Shown here: piece after piece, positions 45,187-54,761 of the stretch | Layout: each line of letters begins with the position of its first letter | Position numbering within the stretch: position 1 is the stretch's first letter | Source: Ohtaekwangia koreensis | GTDB taxonomy: Bacteria; Bacteroidota; Bacteroidia; Cytophagales; Cyclobacteriaceae | NCBI RefSeq assembly: GCF_900167975.1 | Contig: NZ_FUZU01000001.1 | Coordinates: forward strand, 2,401,655-2,465,654 | Length of the DNA: 64,000 bases | Direction of reading: 5' to 3' | Notes under the pieces: model-generated | What the model was told of the DNA's origin: nothing | The model's input: only the letters and a program-made list of their open reading frames with translations | Database searches by the model: none | Program-made: the position numbers and the translations under genes

Positions 45187-46380
45187 TCAGTTAGCAGGGA
45201 AAAAATAAATGAGAATATCATCTGTCAGATCGCGCCAGTTTCCCCAGGAGTGACCCTGGTGAACTTCTTTAAACTGGTATTGACACGTGTTTCTGTTGAG
45301 GATGGTTTTCATTTTCTCAGCACCTTCCTGCGTATCATTAATGGTGCCGGTTGTAAGGAAGATCTTTACAAGAGGGCTCGCAGGATTATCGCACAATGTA
45401 TAGATCTCGGGTTTAAACCAAAATGCCGGAGATTGAATTCCTGCCATCCCGAATAGCTCCGGCTTGGAAAAGGCAAAGTATGCGGCAGTTAATCCTCCCA
45501 TAGAAGTGCCCATGATCGCGCGCTCCTTGGGGTCTTTCGAGATAGGATATAGCTTCTCGACTTTCGGAATCAACTCAGTTGTGACAAAAGAACGATAACG
45601 TTCATTCATGGCAAGCTCCTGCATTCTCCGGTTGTTCGAACGATTAACGGGTTCACGATGATCGATGAATACTACAATGACCGGTTTTATTTTCCGGGCA
45701 TGAATCAGGTTATCCAGTATAGCCGGCATGTTGCCCATCTGTTCATGTATATACTCGTATCCATCGGTAACATAGAGTACCGGATACACCATGTTCGCTG
45801 CAGTATATCCGGGAGGAGTATAAATGCTATAGGTTGCCTGATAGCCAAGTTGCTCGCTGTTGATGAGTATATCTTTGGTGAGCTTTCCATGTGGTATTCC
45901 CTCGGAGAATTGCGTAATAGTCTCGGGCTTCCACTGAGGCATGCGAAGTTCGGAGTTAGGGCTTCCGCCTCCCACGCCCGACCATTGTTGATGCGGATTG
46001 ACAGGATCGAGCAGCCAGTTTGTTTCGTTCACCACAATTTTATAATCAAGCCTTGCATCTGCAGGGAAAGATGTTTTCAGTAGCCACAGCGTTGTACCCG
46101 GTATTCGCGATCCTTTATTTTTAAATTTCTTATCATATCCCCAGCCATTGAAGTCGCCCATCCACGCCACGGTGTTGGCTTCTCCTCGATAGAGAAATGC
46201 CACCGAGTCTCCTGTAGTAAAAGGAATCTGCTGAGCTTCTGCCAGCGCAGTCCATTGTTTTTCCGCTTCCGCGGGAGAAGTATAAAATGAAAGAATGGTT
46301 TTTGTGAAAAGCGTATAGTCCTGCCCCAGGCAATAGCCCGACAGGAAGATCAGGAATCCGGAAAGAATATACCTGGTCAT
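45187..46380 (-). CDS. Esterase of the enterochelin esterase/EstD-like family with a CBM48-like N-terminal domain
   Basis: The 397-residue secreted protein has a signal peptide ending LGQ, a CBM48/isoamylase-N-like domain (about 55-150, with VAWMGDFNGWG) and an alpha/beta-hydrolase esterase domain. The nucleophile Ser lies in GTSMGG, the acid is likely in the TTGTINDTQ region and the His in HQGHSWGNW near the end. Such proteins hydrolyse esters of siderophores or carbohydrates. Because it shares a 4-bp overlap with the maltose-type transporter gene and lies in a glucosidase cluster, acylated or branched glucans are the more likely substrate. Iron-siderophore hydrolysis is the alternative. Confidence 0.85.
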   Translation of the reverse strand: MTRYILSGFLIFLSGYCLGQDYTLFTKTILSFYTSPAEAEKQWTALAEAQQIPFTTGDSVAFLYRGEANTVAWMGDFNGWGYDKKFKNKGSRIPGTTLWLLKTSFPADARLDYKIVVNETNWLLDPVNPHQQWSGVGGGSPNSELRMPQWKPETITQFSEGIPHGKLTKDILINSEQLGYQATYSIYTPPGYTAANMVYPVLYVTDGYEYIHEQMGNMPAILDNLIHARKIKPVIVVFIDHREPVNRSNNRRMQELAMNERYRSFVTTELIPKVEKLYPISKDPKERAIMGTSMGGLTAAYFAFSKPELFGMAGIQSPAFWFKPEIYTLCDNPASPLVKIFLTTGTINDTQEGAEKMKTILNRNTCQYQFKEVHQGHSWGNWRDLTDDILIYFFPAN

Positions 46381-47726
46381 GCGCGTACCAGGTCATCTTT
46401 ATCTTCAACAAACCGTACGCAGAATGCAGCGATCAAGAGAAATATACCCGCCATAACGATACTATAGATGGCATGAGATCCATAAATATATTTAACAATC
46501 GGACCGCCAATGATACCGTTCACAATCTGGGGAAGCGTAATAAAGAAATTGAATACACCCATATATATACCCATTTTATAGGGTGGGATAGATCCCGCCA
46601 GAATTGCATATGGCATGGCGAGTATACTTGCCCAGGCAAAGCCTACACCAATCATAGAAAAGATAAGCAGATCCGGATCGTGAATAAAGTAAATGGAGAT
46701 CAGTCCCAGCCCTCCGGCAGTGAGCGAGAATGCGTGCGTTAGTTTCCTTCCAAATTTGTAAGCTATAGCCGGAAGGAACAGCGCATATATAGCCGATACA
46801 CCGTTATATATCCCGAATAACCCACTAACCCAGTTGCCTGCATCCTGATACGTTTCGGAGGAATTATCTTGCAAGGGTAATCCATATACATGTGTTGCGA
46901 TAGCGGACGTACTAAAGACCCACATGGAGAACAAAGCAAACCAGGAGAAGAATTGAACGAGCCCGAGTTGCTTCATGGTCTTGGGCATGCCTGCAAAATC
47001 GGATATAATTTGACTCAATCCTTTTTTAGAAGATCCTTTGAGGTGTTCTTCTTTTAGATATTCATCGGGAGGAAACTCTTTTGTCGTAATCACGGTCCAT
47101 AGTATAGCGATGAGAAAGGTTACCGCTCCAATATAAAATGAGAGCGTAACGTTGTATGGAACTTCACCGGATGCCGCCATTTTCTCAACACCAAAAAACT
47201 CAGCAAAAATATAGGGAAGCCATGAGCCGAGCACAGCACCGAGCCCGATCAAAAAAGTCTGTATAGAAAAACCGAGTGTCCGTTGATCCGAAGGAAGCAG
47301 ATCAGCAACCAGCGCACGGAACGGTTCCATTGCTACATTGAATGAAGCATCCATGATCATGAGAATACCGGCACCCACATATAGCGGAGACAACAGGTGC
47401 ACGAGTATATCTGCGTTCGGCATGAACATCAATGCTATAGATGCAAATATAGCGCCTGCCAGAAAGTAAGGCCTTCTGCGGCCGAGTGAAGTCCAGGTGC
47501 GATCACTATAATAACCGATGATAGGCTGTATGATCATTCCGGTTAACGGTGCGGCTAACCAGAACCAGGAAAGATGTTCAACATCAGCTCCGAAAATTCC
47601 AAGGATACGGGAGGCATTACCATTTTGAAGTGCAAAGCCGAATTGTATTCCGAAAAAGCCAAAACTCATATTCCAGATTTGCCAAAACGACAAACGTGGT
47701 CTGTGCAGAGAAGCAGGAGTACTCAT
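46377..47726 (-). CDS. MFS sugar transporter (maltose/sucrose type)
   Basis: The 449-residue protein has twelve predicted membrane helices. The FGFFGIQFGFALQN start and the DRTWTSLGRRRPYFLAG loop between helices 2 and 3 are typical for the SLC45-like and GPH-type sugar transporters. It should bring maltose or maltodextrins, or the products of the neighbouring glucosidases, across the inner membrane with protons. Its stop overlaps the esterase start by 4 bp (ATGA). It stands 101 bp after GH31, with a CAATCGATTG palindrome in that gap (47743-47752), which may be a LacI-type operator. Confidence 0.9.
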   Translation of the reverse strand: MSTPASLHRPRLSFWQIWNMSFGFFGIQFGFALQNGNASRILGIFGADVEHLSWFWLAAPLTGMIIQPIIGYYSDRTWTSLGRRRPYFLAGAIFASIALMFMPNADILVHLLSPLYVGAGILMIMDASFNVAMEPFRALVADLLPSDQRTLGFSIQTFLIGLGAVLGSWLPYIFAEFFGVEKMAASGEVPYNVTLSFYIGAVTFLIAILWTVITTKEFPPDEYLKEEHLKGSSKKGLSQIISDFAGMPKTMKQLGLVQFFSWFALFSMWVFSTSAIATHVYGLPLQDNSSETYQDAGNWVSGLFGIYNGVSAIYALFLPAIAYKFGRKLTHAFSLTAGGLGLISIYFIHDPDLLIFSMIGVGFAWASILAMPYAILAGSIPPYKMGIYMGVFNFFITLPQIVNGIIGGPIVKYIYGSHAIYSIVMAGIFLLIAAFCVRFVEDKDDLVRA

Positions 47727-47740
47727 GGAAGTAGATTAGA

Positions 47741-47754
47741 TTCAATCGATTGTT
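47741..47754. promoter_or_regulatory. Candidate LacI-type operator before the MFS gene
   Basis: TTCAATCGATTGTT contains the perfect palindrome CAATCGATTG (47743-47752). Its CG centre and right half TTG align with the sites at 50315, 51497, 51527 and 60067. Confidence 0.45.
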
Positions 47755-47827
47755 GGTCTGCTAAAGTCAATAAAATCTGACGCATTTGCCAATTTTATTA
47801 ACCTTAGCAGGAGGGATCATTCCAGGA

Positions 47828-50236
47828 TTACCAACGGATCGTGATTTGGCCCGGAAGATATTCTGTTTCGAAGCTGTGCACGTTTTCCTGGGGAGCCGGT
47901 TCCGGATCGAAGAATGGATCAAACTTCTCCAATCCCATAAAAAACTGATTGATATCGTTGATGAGCGCAAGTGGACTTCCGTTGACATCAACCTGTGCAG
48001 GACTTCCTTCAAGTCCGTGCAGAACAACTTTTAATTTACGAAGCGGAGATATATAGCTTCCTTCGGTGGCACCCAGGATGAGCATTCGCTCGTGGGCGAT
48101 ATACTCCAGTTGACGTTTTGCATATTCACCCTGTTGATAGCGGAACGTACCGCCATCATCTTCATAAAACAGGAATGATGAACTCTGCTTGCCAGTATAT
48201 ATATGGAGGATGAGTTGATCGTTGCCTTCTTTGGTACTGGCCAGAACAGGCTTCATCGGAATGAGCGCACCGCTTTTAACAAACACGGGAAGGCGCTGTA
48301 CCGGGCACTCAACAACATTTTCAGTATGCCCGCTATATTTTTGTCCGTTATAAAGTGAATACCATTCACCTTCAGGTAAATATACCTTTACAAAATCTTT
48401 GGTGCTTTCTGCCGGTGCTACTAAAATGGAGGGCCCTAACAGATATTGATTATGGAATTGTCCATCATAGATTTTCCAGTCATGTGTATAGTCAATGGCC
48501 AGTGAACGTTGCACCGGCATACCTGTAACACTTGCATCATAAAATAACGAGTATAGATAGGGCAAGAGCTGATAGCGGAATTTTATATAGTTGCGCGAGA
48601 TCTGCTCCACTTCTTCTCCATAGGCCCACGGTTCAGAATCGCGACTGTTGATCATCGAGTGTCCGCGGAAGAAAGGAGACAGGGCTCCTATAGAAATCCA
48701 GCGGGCAAAAAGTTTTGAATTCGCATCGCCAACAAATCCGCCAACATCATAGCCTGCGAACGCTATACCACTTAGTCCCATGCTGTTCACAAGGCGAACT
48801 CCCAGCAGCATGTGTTCATCATAGGCAACGTTATCACCTGTCCAGACAGCAGAATATCGTTGAACGCCAGCATAGCCTGAGCGTGTTAAGTTGAAAGGAC
48901 GTTTACCTTTTAACAAAGCTTTCGCAGCTTCATACGTGCTGCGCGCCATTTGCATTCCATATATATTCCGGCCTGTACGCATCGATGCTTTATTACCTTC
49001 GAAGTCGAGCTCTATATTTTCCGGAATCATTTGTCCCCAGGTAGCAATCTCATTCATGTCATTCCAAAAACCCTCAACGCCAATACTTACATAGTCATTG
49101 AACTGCTTCTGCCACCAGAGCCTCGTTTTAGGATTTGTGAAGTCAGGGAAGTGACACCAGCCTGGCCACACTTGTCCGGTATAGTTAGTACCATCCTGGT
49201 ATTTGATGAATACATCTTCGCGCATACCTTTTTCATAGGTATCATATCCTTCTTCAACCTTAATTCCCGGGTCGCACATTACTACAACATGAAATCCCAT
49301 TTGCTGAAGTTGCGCCAGTAATTCTTTTGGATCAGAGAAATCGCGTTTGCTCCAGGTGAATATTTTATACTGATCCATATAGTGTATATCAAACACAATG
49401 GTATCTGCAGGTATATCTTTTTCACGGAAGGTACGCGCGAGGTTTAAGACTTCTTTATCCGGATAATAACTATAGCGGCATTGCTGATACCCTATACTCC
49501 ACAGCGGAGGCATCTCCATTCTTCCCGTAAGGTGCGTATACTGCTGAATAATTTCGCCCACAGTGCTTCCATGCATGAAGTAATAGTTCATTTCACCGGC
49601 ATCTGCAGAGAAGCTTGCAAAGCGATTGTTGGAAGCTCCGAAGTTAAAGAATGACTTATGCGAGTTGTCGAAAAAAATACCGTAAGCCAGTCCGTTGTGT
49701 ACCCCTATATAGAATGGTATAGAACAATATAGTGGATCGGAGCCCGGGCTATAGGCAAAGCTATCGGTGTTCCAGTTCTGATAACCATTTCCCTTGCGGT
49801 CGAGCGGTCCTGTTTTTTCTCCAAGACCTATAAAGCGCTCGCCTGTTTGTAATTTCTTATAGGTTGTTACCTGCTCGCCATTCCAGCTTGTACCAAATGC
49901 AGAGTCATCTTCATTGATAGGTTGATTGTCCAAGGTATAAAAACCAAAGCGCACCGCCTTCTTGGTGATACGAAGTAATACTTTACTCGTTTTGATTTCA
50001 AGTACATCTTCCAATTCATCGATGGTAGGCTGAAAAGCGGGAGTTGCTATTACTGCGTATGAAAAATCTTCGAACGCCTCAGCTTGCGTTGTACTGATGC
50101 GTACGATTCCTTCGGTATAAAACTCAACGCGAAACTTCCCATAGGTGGTTTGTCCCAAAATTGCGTTGTTATCTTTTTCCCAACGGATGAGTGTTCCTAA
50201 ACTTTTACTGAGAGGTGTGTTAATTTTTCGTGGCAT
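47828..50236 (-). CDS. GH31 family alpha-glucosidase
   Basis: The 802-residue protein is a glycoside hydrolase of family 31. The N-terminal beta-sandwich (about 1-230) is followed by a TIM barrel with the nucleophile Asp in the WNDMNE motif and the acid/base Asp in WTGDN; the GYDVGGF motif and the RGHS segment complete the active site. A C-terminal beta domain follows. It lacks a signal peptide, so it should act in the cytoplasm on maltodextrins brought in by the MFS transporter. The LacI-type gene is 184 bp upstream on the same strand, and an operator-like palindrome lies between them (50315-50327). Confidence 0.94.
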   Translation of the reverse strand: MPRKINTPLSKSLGTLIRWEKDNNAILGQTTYGKFRVEFYTEGIVRISTTQAEAFEDFSYAVIATPAFQPTIDELEDVLEIKTSKVLLRITKKAVRFGFYTLDNQPINEDDSAFGTSWNGEQVTTYKKLQTGERFIGLGEKTGPLDRKGNGYQNWNTDSFAYSPGSDPLYCSIPFYIGVHNGLAYGIFFDNSHKSFFNFGASNNRFASFSADAGEMNYYFMHGSTVGEIIQQYTHLTGRMEMPPLWSIGYQQCRYSYYPDKEVLNLARTFREKDIPADTIVFDIHYMDQYKIFTWSKRDFSDPKELLAQLQQMGFHVVVMCDPGIKVEEGYDTYEKGMREDVFIKYQDGTNYTGQVWPGWCHFPDFTNPKTRLWWQKQFNDYVSIGVEGFWNDMNEIATWGQMIPENIELDFEGNKASMRTGRNIYGMQMARSTYEAAKALLKGKRPFNLTRSGYAGVQRYSAVWTGDNVAYDEHMLLGVRLVNSMGLSGIAFAGYDVGGFVGDANSKLFARWISIGALSPFFRGHSMINSRDSEPWAYGEEVEQISRNYIKFRYQLLPYLYSLFYDASVTGMPVQRSLAIDYTHDWKIYDGQFHNQYLLGPSILVAPAESTKDFVKVYLPEGEWYSLYNGQKYSGHTENVVECPVQRLPVFVKSGALIPMKPVLASTKEGNDQLILHIYTGKQSSSFLFYEDDGGTFRYQQGEYAKRQLEYIAHERMLILGATEGSYISPLRKLKVVLHGLEGSPAQVDVNGSPLALINDINQFFMGLEKFDPFFDPEPAPQENVHSFETEYLPGQITIRW

Positions 50237-50312
50237 GTTGTATAAACCTTAATAATCACTTCAATTAAAATTAATTAAGAACACTTAACCTAAGAAATCA
50301 GGATACTAAAAA

Positions 50313-50328
50313 CAGAAATCGATTGCGG
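50313..50328. promoter_or_regulatory. Candidate LacI-type operator before the GH31 gene
   Basis: CAGAAATCGATTGCGG has the same CG-centred form as the site before susC (TGGAAACGATTGCG). The eight bases CGATTGCG are identical in both. Confidence 0.5.
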
Positions 50329-50420
50329 CAACTGGTTAGAATTTAAACAACGGATTGAAATAGAAAAGTCTTGAGCAAAGGACGACCCTTCACTCAAGAC
50401 TTTCTTATGAAATGGAAAGA

Positions 50421-51464
50421 TTACTTCTTACCTTTTTTCAACGATGAGTCACGGATAATAAGGCGTGTCTTCAACAACTTCGTTTCAGGAACAGGTTCAG
50501 AATTGTCTTTTGATTTTACTTCAATCTGACGGATAAGAAGTTTAGCGGCTTCTTGTCCCATTTCAAATCCAGGTTGATCAACAGAAGTCAACGGTGGCTC
50601 TAACAGTGCACCGAAAAACCAGTTACTGAAACCGACCACAGCTATATCTTGAGGAATTTTTAAGCCAGCTTCTTTGATCGCTTGCATAGCACCCATCGCG
50701 GCAGGGTCATTCGTAGCGAAGATCGCATCGGGACGATTGTCCATTTTCAGTAGGGCCTCCGTTGCAGACTTACCTTCTTCGATCGTACCCAGCGGGCAAG
50801 ACATAATGATATCTTTATTAACAGGTATATTACTTTCGTTCAAAGCTTCTATATATCCTTCAAGACGTTGCTTGGTGATACCCAGATTAGGAGGCCCTTC
50901 CAAATGAGCTATTCGGGTACATCCTTGCTCTATCAAATGAAGTGTAGCTTCTTTCGCGCCACTCAGGTCATCCACCACTACTTTGCTGGAAGTAGGCGTG
51001 TCATAAACGCGATCGAAAAATACCATTGGTACACCTTTGGCTAATGTAGCATCGATGTGCTCAAATGTACTTGTCTCACGTGACAGCGATATAAGCATAC
51101 CATCCACACGGCTATTAAACAGTGCTTTGATGTCAGTCTTCTCGCGTAGCAAAGACTCGTTTGATTGTGTAATGATTACGTTGTACCCTGCACTATACGC
51201 TACATCTTCTATACCGCTGATAACAGTAGAGAAGAAGAAGTGTACAATTTCAGGGATGATGACACCAAGTGTGTTTGTTTTACTCTGCCGTAAACTAAGT
51301 GCCACAATGTTCGGAGTGTAGTTTAGTTTTTCAGCCAGTTCGTTAACAGCTTTCTTCGTTTCGGGACTGATATCTGGGTGATCTTTCAATGCCCGGGAAA
51401 CGGTAGAGGGGGAGATGCCCAGCTCGCGGGCAATATCCTTAATGGTGACCTGATTATACTTCAT
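50421..51464 (-). CDS. LacI-family transcriptional regulator
   Basis: The 347-residue protein starts with the LacI headpiece: VTIKDIARELGISPSTVSR forms the helix-turn-helix, then the hinge helix LSLRQSKTN (about 60-70). The rest is a periplasmic-binding-protein-like effector domain (about 65-330). It likely binds maltose or a related sugar. It is 184 bp before GH31 on the same strand. Its promoter region contains two CG-centred palindromes, so it probably regulates itself. Matches at 50315, 47743 and 60067 point to the whole maltodextrin set, including SusC, as its regulon. Confidence 0.93.
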   Translation of the reverse strand: MKYNQVTIKDIARELGISPSTVSRALKDHPDISPETKKAVNELAEKLNYTPNIVALSLRQSKTNTLGVIIPEIVHFFFSTVISGIEDVAYSAGYNVIITQSNESLLREKTDIKALFNSRVDGMLISLSRETSTFEHIDATLAKGVPMVFFDRVYDTPTSSKVVVDDLSGAKEATLHLIEQGCTRIAHLEGPPNLGITKQRLEGYIEALNESNIPVNKDIIMSCPLGTIEEGKSATEALLKMDNRPDAIFATNDPAAMGAMQAIKEAGLKIPQDIAVVGFSNWFFGALLEPPLTSVDQPGFEMGQEAAKLLIRQIEVKSKDNSEPVPETKLLKTRLIIRDSSLKKGKK

Positions 51465-51494
51465 AATGCAAGTTTACAAACTATCGGTTTAATC

Positions 51495-51510
51495 TTCGCA
51501 ACGTTTGCAC
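51495..51510. promoter_or_regulatory. LacI-type operator 1 in the regulator's promoter region
   Basis: TTCGCAACGTTTGCAC is palindromic around CG (GCAA and TTTGC arms). It lies 31 bp upstream of the LacI start codon, where binding would limit its own transcription. Confidence 0.5.
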
Positions 51511-51526
51511 AACTTTTTTCGCAACT

Positions 51527-51542
51527 TCGCAAACGAGTGCGA
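51527..51542. promoter_or_regulatory. LacI-type operator 2 in the regulator's promoter region
   Basis: TCGCAAACGAGTGCGA has exact outer arms TCGCA and TGCGA around a CG centre. Together with the site 31 bp away it gives a double operator, close to three helical turns apart. Confidence 0.5.
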
Positions 51543-51806
51543 CCACGATTACGAATCCGATTTCAGGTGTTTTTGCCTAACATTTTGAATTTTCGAACCC
51601 TTTTTGTGGTATCCACAGTGGAATCAAATAGGCATTCGGTATATCAAAAGATGAAATTAATAAACTTTTGCCAACAGGCTTATATTTTAAGAGTGACAAC
51701 GAATACCAGGCAAGCAACGAGTCGGAAAAATATATAGAAATAGAATTCCCCCGCAGGTTTTATCTGCGAAGGATATACTTTCTGTGGTATACACTGTTAA
51801 ATGAGT
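51543..51806. other. Intergenic region between LacI and the MscS-like gene
   Basis: No gene is seen. It contains the small palindrome TGTGGTATCCACA (51605-51617) and a hairpin CGCAG/CTGCG (51754-51770) just past the end of the MscS-like gene on the minus strand; the latter has no T run and is only a weak terminator candidate. Confidence 0.35.
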
Positions 51807-54167
51807 TTACTTGCTGTTAATTCCCTGGTCTTTAAGCGATCTGTAGATCTGGTAACGTACCTCACTTTTAGTTTGCTCTTCTTTATATACATCCTCGCAC
51901 CAGAAGAATACCTTTAAGAGAAAATCATTGTCTTTAACACTTTCAACTAACACAGCAGGTTCGCGTTTTTTCAAAACACAATCTGTGTTCTTGATCACTT
52001 CCTTAATCTGCTGGATGACATCATCCTCATTCTTTTCCGGAAGTGTAATCGTAATGTTAAAATCCAGACGTTTATAGGTATTGCCCAGTGTCCAGTTGAC
52101 GATGTGCTGCGAAAGAACATCACCATTGGGAATGATTACATCGGCACCATCCGTAGTCACCAATGTACTCGAACGGAGTCCGATTTCTTTTACACGTCCT
52201 GCATGGCTGCCAACTTCAACCGAGTCACCAACTTTTAAAGGACGGTCGAAAATCAGAATTATACCTGACACGAAATTGTTAACAATGTTCTGCAATCCTA
52301 AACCTATACCAACACCAAGCGCTCCAAGTACAATTGTAATTTTATCAACAGGTAGTCCGGATGCAGACACGGCTAGCAAGTATCCTGCGCCAAGCAATAC
52401 CAGTTTGGTCATCAGTAATCGCGAGCGATGTGCAAGCCCTTCACCTTCATCGTCACCTATATCTCCCAGAAAGTATCCTATATATCGTTGCAGGAAATGT
52501 GCTACCCATATAATTAGGAAGAAGAGTAAAATGCTGCCCACCGTAAACGAAGTATTGCCTATATGTTGTTGCGCGTTAAGGATATCACTCACGCCTTTGA
52601 ATAAGGTATCATATATATTCAGGTTCGCTGAAAACACAACGATCCAGATCAGTAATACAATCCCCAGCAATGGTCTGCGGAAATTCTGCACAATAGGAGC
52701 GGGGTCAAACACATTGACAAGCGATTGCTGCAAGCGACTTGTGTGGATCTGCAACAATACTGCTTCCACCAGAATTTTAACCATCGCTGATAGTCCTATA
52801 ACCTGCGTAAGTCCAAATACAGAAGTCATGCTCAGCATATTGGCAAGCGTCAACCGGCCACTGATGTTGGCGAAGATTGCGAGCACATTCATTACGATCA
52901 GCAAGATCAATACCACCCGAATAAAACGTGCTAGCTGATGATCGCGAGGAAGCGCTTTCCTGAAAAGCAACGCCAGGGCTACTGCTACTACATTCAGTAT
53001 AATAATGAAGAGACGTTGAAGCAGCGAGGGAATTAATATATGGTTGGTAAAGCTAAAGACTATAAACAGCGCTGCTATACCAAGCCAGTAATAAAACAGT
53101 CTGCGCGACCACTGCTTACGGTATAAAGATGTTAACGTAATGATCAGCAGGAATTGTACAAATTGTGTATAGGCAGCCGGAGCATGTAAGTCAAATAAAG
53201 GTGCCATGCTGAATACAACCGCCAATGCCGAAAGTATAGGGTGCTCTACCAGGTATGTTATACCATAGGGTTTCACGGAATCTAATTTATCTTTTCGTTT
53301 TAATATGCGCAGGTTTCGCATTACCCACCACAGAAAAGCTATGCCTACAAGCCAACGGACAAAACGATTTTCGGAAGAGTTGCTATAGTAAAACGTTAAG
53401 GCCTTCTGTTCTTCTTTAAATACAGCCGCGAGACTTTCACGTGAAGTTGAAGGCACTGGTTTTTCCCACAGGTAATTCAATTCCTTCTCAAAAACTTTTT
53501 TGCCTGCCATGCTCAACCGCGTATTCAATTGATTCATCAGCTGAGCCGACAAGATTGAACCCGCTGACGCTTGCGTTTTAAATTTATGAAGGGTGGTAAG
53601 GCTGTTTGTCAAAAGACTATCGGTATATCTTCTCCGGCTACGAAGACCTTTTAGTTGAGGTATAAATTTCTTCCGCGATACACTATCTCTGAAAAGTTTT
53701 CGCAGTACAGAATCTTTGCGCAGTCCTGTAATCTCCAAGCGTAACTTACTCAAGCGTGCATCCGAAGCCTTGAAGCTTTCATTATACTTATGCAAGTCCT
53801 GTTGTGCGTTCTCCAATAGAATTTTTAAGATCTCCAGGTTTCGAAGGTTCAAGGTCTGTTCATATTTGATCAAACTTTGATCTACAAAATGAATGATTGA
53901 ATCACTCTCTGTTAGTCGCAGTCCAATCAGCATAATTTCCGGACTAAGCTTGCTTACATTTTGTACCGAATCAATTTTCTGATACGCCATCTCCAGATGC
54001 AGCATATACTCGGCAGCCGTTGCTGTAGCGGAGTCTGAAAATAAAGTGAGCGATTGGTTCCGGTCTTTCCGCCATTTGCTACGTTGTGCAAAAGTCAACG
54101 AAGTTGTAAACACAGAAACGACTACCAGAGCAATGGTTACGAGAGTGTAATGTTTTAGCCTGTTCAT
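51807..54167 (-). CDS. MscS-family mechanosensitive ion channel with long N-terminal part
   Basis: The protein is about 786 residues from the ATG at 54167. The signal peptide ends LTFAQ. A long coiled-coil periplasmic segment (about 25-260) is followed by about ten to eleven membrane helices. The pore helix and beta domain carry the MscS signature GALGVGIGLGLQNIVNNFVSG and FDRPLKVGDSVEVG near residues 600-640. The layout is like MscK or YjeP. It should open under membrane tension and release solutes at osmotic downshift. In-frame ATGs at 54179 and upstream to 54224 are also possible, but the 54167 start gives the best signal peptide. It is a single gene. Confidence 0.92.
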   Translation of the reverse strand: MNRLKHYTLVTIALVVVSVFTTSLTFAQRSKWRKDRNQSLTLFSDSATATAAEYMLHLEMAYQKIDSVQNVSKLSPEIMLIGLRLTESDSIIHFVDQSLIKYEQTLNLRNLEILKILLENAQQDLHKYNESFKASDARLSKLRLEITGLRKDSVLRKLFRDSVSRKKFIPQLKGLRSRRRYTDSLLTNSLTTLHKFKTQASAGSILSAQLMNQLNTRLSMAGKKVFEKELNYLWEKPVPSTSRESLAAVFKEEQKALTFYYSNSSENRFVRWLVGIAFLWWVMRNLRILKRKDKLDSVKPYGITYLVEHPILSALAVVFSMAPLFDLHAPAAYTQFVQFLLIITLTSLYRKQWSRRLFYYWLGIAALFIVFSFTNHILIPSLLQRLFIIILNVVAVALALLFRKALPRDHQLARFIRVVLILLIVMNVLAIFANISGRLTLANMLSMTSVFGLTQVIGLSAMVKILVEAVLLQIHTSRLQQSLVNVFDPAPIVQNFRRPLLGIVLLIWIVVFSANLNIYDTLFKGVSDILNAQQHIGNTSFTVGSILLFFLIIWVAHFLQRYIGYFLGDIGDDEGEGLAHRSRLLMTKLVLLGAGYLLAVSASGLPVDKITIVLGALGVGIGLGLQNIVNNFVSGIILIFDRPLKVGDSVEVGSHAGRVKEIGLRSSTLVTTDGADVIIPNGDVLSQHIVNWTLGNTYKRLDFNITITLPEKNEDDVIQQIKEVIKNTDCVLKKREPAVLVESVKDNDFLLKVFFWCEDVYKEEQTKSEVRYQIYRSLKDQGINSK

Positions 54168-54761
54168 GCCAATTTTCATAGCAGCCAGAAGGCCGCCAGC
54201 AGTTAAGTATGGCGCAAAATACAAAAGAGGCGTTACTGCAAAACAGAAATTGAATCAAGCTCGCTATATCTCCGGTATTGCGCTCTCATCATATAGGCAA
54301 CATCGATACTTCTCAGACGCTTTTCATGCGCTATACTTGAATGAAATACAGTCTTTTATACCCTGTAGCACAGAAGATACTTCCATTCTTTTGGTACCAT
54401 TGAATGCGTAAATTTTTCAGTTAAAAGGCAGAGAAAATTATAAATCAAACACTACGCCAATAGCTTTTATTTCCGAATGAAAATAAACTACTGCTTAAAG
54501 ATTATCATTTGCTGGCTATAGGAGTCTCACAGACACATGTAAGGTAACATGCAAATATAGCAATGAGCGTGTCCCTTCTTCACCCGCACAAGGGCCAACC
54601 CGCAGGGTCAGGCTGTCCGCTACAAGTCCTCGCCTTGCCACAATCCACCGCAGCTCCGGGCTTTCCACTGCCATCCTTCACGTAAACCTATTTTACCTCG
54701 AGGCTGCTTGTAAAAATTATATTGCCGAATCTAGCACCGTAAATTCTAAAGTATATATGCT
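54168..54761. other. Intergenic region with a GC-rich element
   Basis: There is no gene that I can support in this 594-bp gap between MscS and the metallo-hydrolase gene. The left part is AT-rich and the right part has a conspicuous GC-rich stretch (listed separately). A short open frame near 54166-54411 has no features of a real gene. Confidence 0.4.
54566..54690. repeat. GC-rich intergenic element, possible dispersed repeat or RNA remnant
   Basis: The stretch is much richer in C than its surroundings and contains words such as AACCCGCAGGGTCAGGCTGT and CTACAAGTCCTCGCCTTGCC, then GGGCTTTCCACTGCCATCC. From memory it resembles intergenic repeats found in many Bacteroidota genomes that read like GTCGGGCTATCCGC...CTTTCCACTGC. 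I see no open frame. I cannot tell an RNA from a repeat by eye. Confidence 0.4.

Noticed and set aside
52081-52938. Plus-strand open frame within the MscS gene
   Set aside because: It lies opposite conserved membrane and MscS motifs and encodes a low-complexity Ser/Thr/Ile-rich chain; it is an antisense shadow.
54166-54411. Short plus-strand open frame in the gap after MscS
   Set aside because: It overlaps the start of the MscS gene, has no promoter or motif, and its composition looks non-coding.
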